The notes beneath the pieces were generated by a model. That model saw only the letters and a list, made by a program, of their open reading frames with translations, ran no database searches and was not told the origin of the DNA. From positions 1,790,206 to 1,828,906 of the forward strand of contig NZ_KE150412.1 of NCBI RefSeq assembly GCF_000411255.1: a DNA stretch of 38,701 nt, read 5' to 3'. Positions 24,737 to 31,159 of this stretch are shown here, piece by piece. The position numbers and the translations under genes are program-made. The stretch is from Paenibacillus sp. HGH0039 (GTDB lineage Bacteria; Bacillota; Bacilli; Paenibacillales; NBRC-103111). Position 1 is the first letter of the stretch; each line of letters begins with the position of its first letter.

Positions 24737-25057
24737 GTGCAGCGAATCGATCCTGCAAAGAGTGAGCAAATCCGGCCCCATATCGGCAGACCCGTTCTCG
24801 TTTACTTAAGAGACGGCGCGGAAATTTTCGGTATACTTAGCCGGCTCGATCAAAGAAATCTGATTCTAAACGAAGAACCAGGTGTAAAAAATCTTTCTCC
24901 CAAAACAACCAAAAAATTAAAAGTGGCCAAGAAAGGCGGCAAAAAATCGGTCAGACTTGCTGCCGAAGAAAGTCAGCCCGTCATAGCCCGTCCGGCGGGG
25001 TATACCCCCATCGTGCTGGACCGAAATTTTATTGCCGCTATCATTGTACTTCAATAG
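24737..25057 (+). CDS. Small Sm/Hfq-fold-like protein
   Basis: A 106-residue protein starting at GTG 24737, 9 nt after GGAGG; earlier starts in the frame have no RBS and give unnatural sequence. Residues 17-45 (IGRPVLVYLRDGAEIFGIL then SRLDQRNLILNEE) match the Sm1 pattern G-x-x-V-x-V-x-L-x-D-G-x6-h-x-D-x-x-x-N-h-x-L, the core of Hfq/LSm proteins. A lysine-rich insert follows (~56-72), then PIVLDRNFIAAIIVLQ at the C-terminus, which could be the closing Sm2-like strands. No signal peptide. This fits a small RNA-binding or Sm-fold scaffold, but I know no characterised protein of this exact form, and the assignment is by motif only. It is divergent from zwf and has its own terminator. Confidence 0.7.
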   Translation: MQRIDPAKSEQIRPHIGRPVLVYLRDGAEIFGILSRLDQRNLILNEEPGVKNLSPKTTKKLKVAKKGGKKSVRLAAEESQPVIARPAGYTPIVLDRNFIAAIIVLQ

Positions 25058-25087
25058 AAAGCGGGCCATTCACTTTACTATCCCCCA

Positions 25088-25124
25088 AAACCAGGAATGG
25101 ACACATTCCTGGTTTATTCTTTTG
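25088..25124. terminator. Bidirectional terminator
   Basis: AAACCAGGAATG (25088-25099) and CATTCCTGGTTT (25104-25115) form a perfect 12-bp stem with a 4-nt loop, followed by ATTCTTTT on the plus strand and TTTT on the minus strand. It separates the convergent 24737 and 25145 genes. Confidence 0.9.
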
Positions 25125-25144
25125 CCGGAGCGGAGAACATTTTT

Positions 25145-25582
25145 TTAAAGCTCTTTTTCCATTAAATGAAGACGAAGCTGGGGCACATAGCTTTTGACGC
25201 TGTATCCTTTCGACAGATAGAAGGAAATGGCCTTCTCATTTACCGAATCCACATACAGCCGCGAAGCCCTGCATTTCAATTTACGGCCGTATCTTTCGGC
25301 GTGCTCCATCAACGAAGTCCCCAGCCCCCGTCCTTGAAAGCGCGAATCGACCGCCAGCATATCGACAAACAAGCTGTCATCCGACACCTGAACGCTGACA
25401 AAACCGGCGGCTTGCGCCCCTTCGTCAGCCACGAAGGTTTCTCCCAGCTTGAATCTCTTCTTCATTTCCGAAAGGTTAACGTCCGCCTCCGGCACAGTCA
25501 TTCTTGTGTAGGGCAAAAGCTCCTTTTCAGTCAGACGCACCAGTAACCTGTCATCCTTGGCCGGAATTCGTTTGCGGATCAA
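25145..25582 (-). CDS. GNAT-family N-acetyltransferase
   Basis: Cytosolic acetyl-CoA-dependent acetyltransferase, 145 residues. The acetyl-CoA motif is VDMLAVDSRFQGRGLGTSLMEHAERYG (R/Q-x-x-G-x-G/A present as QGRGLG), followed by LYVDSVNEKAISFYLSKGYSV, the classic C-terminal GNAT signature; the protein ends LRLHLMEKEL. Substrate unknown (RimI-like layout). The start is assigned to TTG 25582 because GGAGG lies exactly 9 nt upstream; an in-frame ATG at 25600 lacks an RBS and an ATG in between is out of frame. It is convergent with the Sm-like gene and 97 nt downstream of the 29-residue membrane protein gene, possibly in the same transcript. Confidence 0.87.
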   Translation of the reverse strand: MIRKRIPAKDDRLLVRLTEKELLPYTRMTVPEADVNLSEMKKRFKLGETFVADEGAQAAGFVSVQVSDDSLFVDMLAVDSRFQGRGLGTSLMEHAERYGRKLKCRASRLYVDSVNEKAISFYLSKGYSVKSYVPQLRLHLMEKEL

Positions 25583-25679
25583 GAAACATCGCCTCCACAT
25601 GGTTTGCAGATACTGCATCGTATGCGAAATGGCAGGCTTTGCTCCGTAAACAGGTGTTTATCCTCCAAGATTTTACCTT

Positions 25680-25769
25680 TTATTTCTTATACTTTTTGGA
25701 CATGCCCCACATAAAGACCACGCATAGGACAAGAAAGCCGATGATGACCAATATCGTTGACCCGTTCAC
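25680..25769 (-). CDS. 29-residue single-pass membrane protein
   Basis: A short gene from GTG 25769 to TAA 25680. The product begins MNGSTILVIIGFLVLCVVF and ends MWGMSKKYKK: a short polar N-terminus, ~18 hydrophobic residues and a basic C-terminus, so one membrane helix with the C-terminus inside. Support: AAGGGGAT ribosome binding site ~6-8 nt upstream, and a near-consensus sigma-A promoter (TTGACG-17-TACAAT at 25810-25838) ~40 nt upstream of the start codon on the same strand. I do not recognise it. No terminator lies between it and the GNAT gene, so it may be the first gene of that transcript. Confidence 0.65.
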   Translation of the reverse strand: MNGSTILVIIGFLVLCVVFMWGMSKKYKK

Positions 25770-25809
25770 TGTCAAATCCCCTTTATTTTTCCCTATCTTA
25801 TATGCCTTC

Positions 25810-25838
25810 ATTGTAAGTCGCCGGAAGAGAAGCGTCAA
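25810..25838 (-). promoter_or_regulatory. Near-consensus sigma-A promoter
   Basis: Minus strand: TTGACG (25833-25838), exactly 17 nt, TACAAT (25810-25815); 5 of 6 matches in each hexamer. It points at the 29-residue membrane protein gene and is one of the best promoters in the window. Confidence 0.75.
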
Positions 25839-26035
25839 ACCGTCTTCCTGTCCTTACTCCTGTTATCGGCGCTCACCGTTCGTAGTTCCATCGTTAGGCG
25901 ATAAAAAAATTTTATAAAGTTGTCTAACTTCATGCTTTCAAAACGATAAAAACGTGGTAATATGATTGTAACTATATGGAAATCGAAAAAAGAAGGAATT
26001 CTTAAAAGCACGTTCATGAAAGGTGGCGGACGGTT

Positions 26036-26494
26036 ATGTATATAGTTACACCCCAGTACGTGAATGAGACGTACCGCAGTCATTCCCATTTATTTCGGAT
26101 TCAGGCCATCCGCCGTATGAACGGGCTGGGCCCTGTTAGCCCGCGCGGACCCTTTCCCGAGATGCTCTATACCCGGCAGGATCGGAGCGGCAAGGCAGGC
26201 CCGGCGGAGCAAGGCCAAACGAGCGGGCTCCCTGCTGAGCAGCGGGACTCCGCTTCCGGTAAAGATGCCCAGCGGCAATCCGGTATGCCCGCAATGCTTC
26301 GCAGGCTGGGAGAAACAAACGAGTGGAAACGGCCCAAAGATGATGACCATTCCCGTCCGGCGGAGCAATCTGAGGAAGCGGAGGAATCGCTTGTTCAGAC
26401 GCACGCAGCTATGCAGCAGATGAAGCTTAATAAAGCTCTGCAAGCCTACCGCCCGTTCGTCCGGAAGCCGATTGCCCTCGAATCCGCTGTATAA
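26036..26494 (+). CDS. Hypothetical protein, low-complexity centre
   Basis: I do not recognise this 152-residue protein. It starts MYIVTPQYVNETYRSHSHLFRIQAI and then passes into a region poor in hydrophobic residues and rich in Q, S, G, P, E and R (~45-115), ending in a more helical basic segment (LNKALQAYRPFVRKPIAL). It looks largely disordered and cytosolic. Support for coding: AAGGTGG 9 nt before the ATG at 26036, a strong terminator immediately after the stop, and no better gene on the other strand, where an antisense open frame has no RBS. Candidate promoter hexamers (TTTCAA-16-TAATAT near 25939-25966) are weak. It is convergent with liaR. Confidence 0.6.
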   Translation: MYIVTPQYVNETYRSHSHLFRIQAIRRMNGLGPVSPRGPFPEMLYTRQDRSGKAGPAEQGQTSGLPAEQRDSASGKDAQRQSGMPAMLRRLGETNEWKRPKDDDHSRPAEQSEEAEESLVQTHAAMQQMKLNKALQAYRPFVRKPIALESAV

Positions 26495-26498
26495 AGGG

Positions 26499-26533
26499 AA
26501 GCCCGCACCGCCATTCCGCGGTACGGGCTTTTT
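26499..26533 (+). terminator. Terminator after the 26036 gene
   Basis: AAGCCCGCACCG (26499-26510) pairs with CGGTACGGGCTT (26519-26530) with one mismatch, followed by TTTTT. Confidence 0.85.
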
Positions 26534-26543
26534 AGGTTGCGCT

Positions 26544-27185
26544 TTATTCCGCCAGACCATGCTTGAACGCATAAATGGCCGCTTGGGTGCGGTCTTCCAC
26601 GCCCAGCTTGGCCAAGACATTCGTTACATGGAATTTAACGGTTTTAATTCCGATGAATAAATCATCGGCCACTTCCTGATTCGATTTGCCCGCGGCAATG
26701 AGCCGGAGCACTTCCATTTCGCGCTCGGTCAAATCTTCATGAGGAGCGGCGGCGGGCTTCGGCTGCCGGAACCGGTTCATCAGCTTCGACGCTACCTGCG
26801 ACTCCAGAATGGATTGCCCTTTCGCAGCCGCGCGGATAGCCTGTGCGATTTCCGTGGCGCGGGAAGTTTTGAGCAGGTAGCTGAACGCTCCCGCTTCCAG
26901 AACCGGATACATCTTCTCGTCATCGAGAAAGCTCGTTAACACGATAACTTTGCAGTCCGGGTAAAGCTGGAGCAGCTTGCGCGTCGTTTCTATGCCGTCC
27001 ATGCCCTCCATGACCAGGTCCATCAGCACGACGTCCGGTTTGTATTCCTGTGCCAGGCGAATCCCGTCTTCCCCGTTGCTGGCTTCGCCGACCACCTCGA
27101 TTCCCTCTTCCGTACCAAGAACAGCCGCCAGCCCGATCCGGACCATCTCGTGGTCGTCCACCAGCAGCACTTTAACCATGTCCAC
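26544..27185 (-). CDS. liaR: LiaR-like response regulator (NarL/FixJ family)
   Basis: A 213-residue NarL-type regulator. Receiver: DD at 10-11, phospho-acceptor D56 (VVLMDLVMEGMDGIETTRKLL), K106 (SYLLKTS). LuxR-type helix-turn-helix at ~150-208: LTEREMEVLRLIAAGKSNQEVADDLFIGIKTVKFHVTNVLAKLGV. LiaR activates envelope-stress genes when lipid II cycling is blocked, under control of LiaS and the inhibitor LiaF. The start is GTG 27185, one nt overlapping the liaS stop and 7 nt after GGAGAGG; ATG 27179 is an alternative. Third gene of liaFSR. No liaIH target genes are visible in the window. Confidence 0.9.
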   Translation of the reverse strand: MDMVKVLLVDDHEMVRIGLAAVLGTEEGIEVVGEASNGEDGIRLAQEYKPDVVLMDLVMEGMDGIETTRKLLQLYPDCKVIVLTSFLDDEKMYPVLEAGAFSYLLKTSRATEIAQAIRAAAKGQSILESQVASKLMNRFRQPKPAAAPHEDLTEREMEVLRLIAAGKSNQEVADDLFIGIKTVKFHVTNVLAKLGVEDRTQAAIYAFKHGLAE

Positions 27186-28243
27186 TATGCTTCCTCTCCT
27201 TCCGTCATTATCGGTACCCGGATTTCGATACGGGTTCCGCTTCCCGGAGCCGTAACCAGTTGAAGAGATCCTCCGACCTCGTTCACCCGCTCCCGCATCG
27301 TGGATAAACCGTAAGATGTCTGTTTTTCCTCGTCCAGATCGAACCCTACCCCGTTATCGCGGATAAGCAGGCGGACCCAGCCCGATTTTTGCTGCATCCG
27401 TAGCTCCAGCCTGGTCGCTTTCGAATGCCGCAGGGCATTCGACATGGCTTCCTGGACAATCCGGAACAGATGATCCTCGATTCCTTTGGACAGGGCAATT
27501 TCATCGTCCACTTCCCATATAATGTCCATGGGAACTTTCGCTTTCAATTCCTGCAGCAGCCGGATCAGCCCTTCGGAAAGCTGTTTGCCTTCCAGGTGAA
27601 CCGGACGCAGGTGAAGCAGCAGCGCCCTCATTTCGGATTGGGCCACGGAGGACATTTCCTCAATGAGGTGAATCTGCCGCTGGGCTTTCTCGAAGTCCTT
27701 GTCCAGCGTGCGGAGCGCCGCCGTAGCCGTCATCGAGATCGCGAACAGCTGCTGGCTGACCGCATCATGCAGTTCCCGCGCCAGACGCTGCCGCTCCTCA
27801 ATGATGGCGGAAACCCGTGCCTTCTCCGCAAGCTGGGCGTTATTGTTCGACAAACGCTGGAGAGAAGCGACCTGCTCCTCCCACTTTTTCAGGATGCGGC
27901 CAAGCTGTTCGCCCAAACGCCCGATCTCATCCTCGCCCAGCGGAGGCAGGGTAGAGCGGGAAATGCTGCCGATCTCCAGCATCTGCATCGTTTCCATCAG
28001 CAGCTCCAGCCGCCGCGTCGTGCGGTTACTGCTCCAATACCCGTAAGCCGCACCCAGAATGATCGAGCCGCCGACGAGCATGGCACCGATTTTGATCCCT
28101 TGGGCCCACGTCTCGGGCGGTGTTATAAATTTAGCGGTATAAAGCACATAGACGATGAAAGTAAGCACCGCCAGACAAAGAACAATGGATTCCGCCATGC
28201 TTCGCCAGATCATATTGGTCAGTCTTTTTTTGTAGCTGTCCAC
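27185..28243 (-). CDS. liaS: LiaS-like sensor histidine kinase (NarX/DesK class)
   Basis: A 352-residue kinase. Two membrane helices (~17-37 and ~50-70) with a short ~12-residue extracellular loop, a HAMP-like linker (~72-125), a HisKA_3 dimerisation domain with H159 (RQRLARELHDAVSQQLFAI), and a HATPase domain with IVQEAMSNALRHS, DNGVGFD and YGLSTMRERVNEVGGSL. The start is GTG 28243 with GAGGAG 9 nt upstream. It lies 38 nt after liaF and overlaps liaR by one nt, so the three genes form one operon. The short sensor loop fits the intramembrane-sensing class, in which LiaF holds the kinase in check. Confidence 0.92.
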   Translation of the reverse strand: MDSYKKRLTNMIWRSMAESIVLCLAVLTFIVYVLYTAKFITPPETWAQGIKIGAMLVGGSIILGAAYGYWSSNRTTRRLELLMETMQMLEIGSISRSTLPPLGEDEIGRLGEQLGRILKKWEEQVASLQRLSNNNAQLAEKARVSAIIEERQRLARELHDAVSQQLFAISMTATAALRTLDKDFEKAQRQIHLIEEMSSVAQSEMRALLLHLRPVHLEGKQLSEGLIRLLQELKAKVPMDIIWEVDDEIALSKGIEDHLFRIVQEAMSNALRHSKATRLELRMQQKSGWVRLLIRDNGVGFDLDEEKQTSYGLSTMRERVNEVGGSLQLVTAPGSGTRIEIRVPIMTEGEEA

Positions 28244-28281
28244 GGCACCATTCTCCTCTCTTGTCAGTAGACGGTTTCGTT

Positions 28282-28944
28282 CTAAAGCATGCGAACGTCT
28301 ATATCCCCTACGATATAAGAGACGATTAGTTTCACCTGATGTTCTCTCGTCTCGTAATTAGGAGATATCCAATTAAGCTTATTGATAACTCCGGATTCTT
28401 TTTCCAGAGGCGAACTGATCTGTCCGATCGTAACCGAAGCTTCGATAGATACGCCTATTTCTTCGGGCACAATCAGCCGCACATCTCCGATAATCCCCTG
28501 CAGAACGAGCGTCGTTTCTTTTTTCTCCAGAATCGCGTAAGACAGGTCCAAGTGAGCTTCTCCGATAATGAACCAGATGCTGCTGTCTTTAAGCACCCAG
28601 GGCTCTTTGCCGGGACGGATGCTGTCGATCAGGGTCTGCTTCTGGATAAAATCGTCTCCCGGCTGTACCTTTTTGGACTTAATATAGAAAATTCCGAGCG
28701 AGATCAAGATAACCGCCAGCACCAGCGAGAAATTGTTGCCCAGCAGAATGACGGCTCCGACCCCCATAAAGGCAACGCCTTTCTTCTCGTTCTCATACCG
28801 GACTTTATAGAAGCCGAAAAACATCAGCAGCAGGGCAATCACCACAAATATACCGACCCACCGTTCCAGAATGAGGAAAATCCCCAGTGCGATCAACAGC
28901 ATAGCCGTGTTCCGGTGGCGGTTATTTTTCATTTGTTGTTCCAT
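28282..28944 (-). CDS. liaF: LiaF-like membrane inhibitor of LiaRS
   Basis: A 220-residue membrane protein. The N-terminal ~90 residues hold about four hydrophobic helices (TAMLLIALGIFLILERWVG, FVVIALLLMFFGFY, GVAFMGVGAVILLG, FSLVLAVILISLGIFYI), followed by a cytoplasmic beta-rich LiaF C-terminal domain (~125-220) with SSIWFIIGEAHLDLSYAIL, LQGIIGDVRLIVPEEIGVSI and the terminal VSYIVGDIDVRML. Known role: keeps LiaS in check without envelope stress. The ATG at 28944 has a near-perfect AAAGGAGGTG ribosome binding site. First gene of liaFSR, with a TTGGAG-17-TATGCT promoter ~110 nt upstream. Confidence 0.93.
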   Translation of the reverse strand: MEQQMKNNRHRNTAMLLIALGIFLILERWVGIFVVIALLLMFFGFYKVRYENEKKGVAFMGVGAVILLGNNFSLVLAVILISLGIFYIKSKKVQPGDDFIQKQTLIDSIRPGKEPWVLKDSSIWFIIGEAHLDLSYAILEKKETTLVLQGIIGDVRLIVPEEIGVSIEASVTIGQISSPLEKESGVINKLNWISPNYETREHQVKLIVSYIVGDIDVRML

Positions 28945-29258
28945 GGGGCACCTCCTTTGCGGGCTGCAGTCTGCCTGAAATCTTTTCCGTCCGTCGTATC
29001 GCCTGACTCTTGCCGTTCCGTACCGTCATTTAGAGCCGCGAATCCTTACATAGCATATCACAATCGCCTATCCTCTCCAAGATAAGAAATGATGCTTTTA
29101 TTGTAGCGAATCCGCTGCGCATCCGACACCGCCTATTGGCGGTCTAATCCCCTGGACCAAGGTCGGGGAAGGCGTTTTTCCGCTTCCGGCAAGGAATAAT
29201 TCACGGGCCTTTATAAGAAAATAAGTCCAACCACACAACGGCACAAGGAGATACTCCC
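28945..29258. other. Divergent intergenic region between liaF and the 29259 gene
   Basis: No gene seen in 314 nt. It holds the liaF promoter (29052-29080), a perfect hairpin ACCGCC-tatt-GGCGGT at 29128-29143, and a GC-rich imperfect hairpin around 29148-29170. No convincing promoter for the plus-strand gene was found. Confidence 0.6.
29052..29080 (-). promoter_or_regulatory. Candidate promoter of liaFSR
   Basis: Minus strand: TTGGAG (29075-29080), 17-nt spacer, TATGCT (29052-29057), about 110 nt upstream of liaF. Confidence 0.5.
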
Positions 29259-29876
29259 ATGACTAAACTAAACGCTGGAGCGCGTACCGCTCTGATCGCC
29301 CTATTATGCACGGCCGCAGCCGGTTTCGTTCCTGCATCCGCCATTTCCGCACAAGCGCCCGGAACCGGCTTGTCCTCTTTTGACACGTCCGGAGCCGAAT
29401 CATCCGGCATCATCCTTCCCCACGGCCCTTGGACAGCCAGGCTTCAGGCCACGCCGTCGCATGCCGTCCCCCCGTCTTCCGGAGCCTTTTCCCGGGAAAT
29501 TCGCGCACAGCTTTACGATGTAGACAAACAAAAGGTAGTTGAAACTCTTGTCGTCACGGACGAAATTCGCCTCGAAGCTTCCCGCTGGCTGGCCAGCATT
29601 AAAGACATTGCCGTTCAGACGAAAATCGACAATGTGCAGGGTGTCGTCCTGAAACTTCCGCTGGATCCCCCCCTTGCCGTAAATAACCGCTGGATGCAGG
29701 GCAGCTCCAATGAACTGTTCCTGTTTCTCGATCCGTCGCGTTTAAACGAGCCTTTGCTCCTCGTCTTCTCTACGACGGGAAAGCCGTTTCTGTTTAAAAC
29801 CTCCGTCCAGGTCAAGCCCTTCCTTGAAAAAGAACGGCTGCTCCGTTATTTGAAGCCCGTTCCCGCCTCCGGGTAA
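29259..29876 (+). CDS. Secreted hypothetical protein
   Basis: A 205-residue protein I do not recognise. The N-terminus (MTKLNAGARTALIALLCTAAAGFVPASA) is a typical Sec signal peptide with a likely AxA cleavage near residue 28. The mature part begins with a Ser/Pro/Gly-rich stretch (~35-75) and then a compact domain (~80-200) with REIRAQLYDVDKQKVVETLV, VQGVVLKLPLDPPLAVNNRW, and LLLVFSTTGKPFLFKTSV; no cysteines remain in the mature part. The ATG at 29259 follows AAGGAG by ~9 nt. Single gene between liaF (divergent) and the coiled-coil gene on the same strand, 131 nt further on. Function unknown; proximity to liaFSR does not prove a link to envelope stress. Confidence 0.75.
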   Translation: MTKLNAGARTALIALLCTAAAGFVPASAISAQAPGTGLSSFDTSGAESSGIILPHGPWTARLQATPSHAVPPSSGAFSREIRAQLYDVDKQKVVETLVVTDEIRLEASRWLASIKDIAVQTKIDNVQGVVLKLPLDPPLAVNNRWMQGSSNELFLFLDPSRLNEPLLLVFSTTGKPFLFKTSVQVKPFLEKERLLRYLKPVPASG

Positions 29877-30007
29877 ACAGAAAACGCCGTATTTCCGGTT
29901 GAGCCTTCATCTTTTCGAACCGTTAAAAGCGTCCAAACGCAACCCTATTTTCCGCCGAACGTATGGAAGGGAAAGAAGCAAAATCGGTTGGAGAAGGCGG
30001 GATAAGA

Positions 30008-30946
30008 ATGAGGGAAGACTGGAAATACCGGTACGACGAGGTGTTGAAAAAAGAAAGCCTGCTGCAAACGGTAAATAAGCAGTTGGAAAAAGCTCAAGTC
30101 CGGCTGAAGCAGGCCGGCGGGCAGCGAACGGCAGCCGAGAAGGCTCTGAAGAGTGAAACGCGGGATGTCGAGCGTTTGGAGAAGGCGTCTCTTACCAATT
30201 TGTTTTATACCGTTCTGGGTAGGAAAGTCGAAAAACTGGAAAAAGAGGAAGCCGAAGCGATTCAAGCCCGTATCCGTGCGGAGGAAACAAGGCTGGCGGA
30301 AGAAGAGTTAGCCCGGATGACAGCGGAACTTGAACAGCGCCGCTCCTCTCTGCTCGGCTGGGAGGAAGAAGCCGCGGCTCTGCTTCAGGAAAAGGAAGAA
30401 TGGCTGCGCGGCCGGAGCGAAGATTTCCGCCAGCAGTTGAATCGGCTCTACGAAGCCAAAAGACGGGCTCTCTCCGAGGGCAAAGAGCTGGATGAAGCGC
30501 TCCAGGCGGGATACGAGCTCGTCGAATCTCTCGAAGAAGCAGAAAACCTGCTGAGGTCGGCCAAAAGTTGGGGAACTTACGATATGTTCGGCGGAGGCGT
30601 GATCGCCACCCATCTCAAACGCAGCAAAGCCAATGAAGCGATGGAACAGATCGAGTACGCTCAGGGTCTGATGAGCCGCTTCAAGCGCGAGCTGGAGGAC
30701 GTCGGGGGCGCTGCCGAGATGAACCTGGATTATAACGGTTTTCTGGGGTTTGCCGACTATTTTATGGACGGTTTTATTTTCGACTGGATTGTCCAGGGCC
30801 GTATCTCCGATCTCAAAGATGCGGTATCCGAAAATATCGACCGGCTCCGGCAGTTGCTGCATGCGCTCCAGCAAAGGTATGAAGCTCGCTTAACGGACGA
30901 AGCCGGATTGACCCGGGACATTCATCTGCTTATTGAGCGTTCATAA
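30008..30946 (+). CDS. Cytosolic coiled-coil protein of unknown function
   Basis: A 312-residue protein with no signal or membrane segment. Residues ~10-180 are highly charged heptad-like helix (ESLLQTVNKQLEKAQVRLK, KLEKEEAEAIQARIRAEE, ELEQRRSSLLGWEEEAAALL), a long coiled coil. The C-terminal ~120 residues are different and look conserved: AKSWGTYDMFGGGVIATHLKRSKANEAMEQIEY then NLDYNGFLGFADYFMDGFIFDWIVQGRI, which I associate with an unnamed Bacilli family. The start at 30008 (MREDWKYRYDE) follows a GGAGAAGGCGGG stretch; an ATG at 29963 has no RBS. The 3' end, coding LLIERS and stop, is repeated 84 bp downstream. Function unknown. Confidence 0.75.
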   Translation: MREDWKYRYDEVLKKESLLQTVNKQLEKAQVRLKQAGGQRTAAEKALKSETRDVERLEKASLTNLFYTVLGRKVEKLEKEEAEAIQARIRAEETRLAEEELARMTAELEQRRSSLLGWEEEAAALLQEKEEWLRGRSEDFRQQLNRLYEAKRRALSEGKELDEALQAGYELVESLEEAENLLRSAKSWGTYDMFGGGVIATHLKRSKANEAMEQIEYAQGLMSRFKRELEDVGGAAEMNLDYNGFLGFADYFMDGFIFDWIVQGRISDLKDAVSENIDRLRQLLHALQQRYEARLTDEAGLTRDIHLLIERS

Positions 30947-31032
30947 GCTAACCCCCGCGCCGACTTGCGGATGTCGAATGGCTTTTGCCGGGTGAACAGC
31001 GAATCAGATCTGCTCATTGAGCGTTCATAGGC
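30926..31032. repeat. Diverged duplication of the coiled-coil gene's 3' end
   Basis: The 23-mer at 30926-30948, which includes the stop codon, recurs at 31010-31032 with 21 of 23 bases identical, again encoding LLIERS and a stop. A second matching block, TGTCGAATGGC, occurs at 30972-30982 and 31066-31076. Spacing differs (84 vs 94 bp), so one copy has gained or lost ~10 bp. Confidence 0.75.
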
Positions 31033-31038
31033 ACGTTC

Positions 31039-31072
31039 TTCGACAATCCCCGCCAACCGGCGGTTTGTCGAA
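31039..31072. repeat. Two-tier perfect hairpin
   Basis: TTCGACAA (31039-31046) pairs with TTGTCGAA (31065-31072), and inside it CCGCC (31050-31054) pairs with GGCGG (31059-31063) around a 4-nt loop. A further GCGGGGC/GCCCCGC hairpin follows at 31081-31103. No T-run, so it is not an obvious terminator. Confidence 0.7.
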
Positions 31073-31107
31073 TGGCCCTCGCGGGGCGCACGGTTAGCCC
31101 CGCGCCA

Positions 31108-31152
31108 AAAAGCCGTACAGCCCCGAAATCCCGGGTTGTACGGCTTTTCTTC
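31108..31152. terminator. Bidirectional terminator
   Basis: AAAAGCCGTACA (31108-31119) and TGTACGGCTTTT (31137-31148) form a perfect 12-bp stem; TTTTCTT on the plus strand and five T on the minus strand follow. It serves the convergent coiled-coil and Eis-like genes. Confidence 0.9.
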
Positions 31153-31159
31153 TGCCGGA

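Noticed and set aside
26090-26620. 176-codon minus-strand frame opposite the 26036 gene
   Set aside because: No RBS, and it runs through the terminator and into liaR; the plus-strand gene has an RBS and a terminator.
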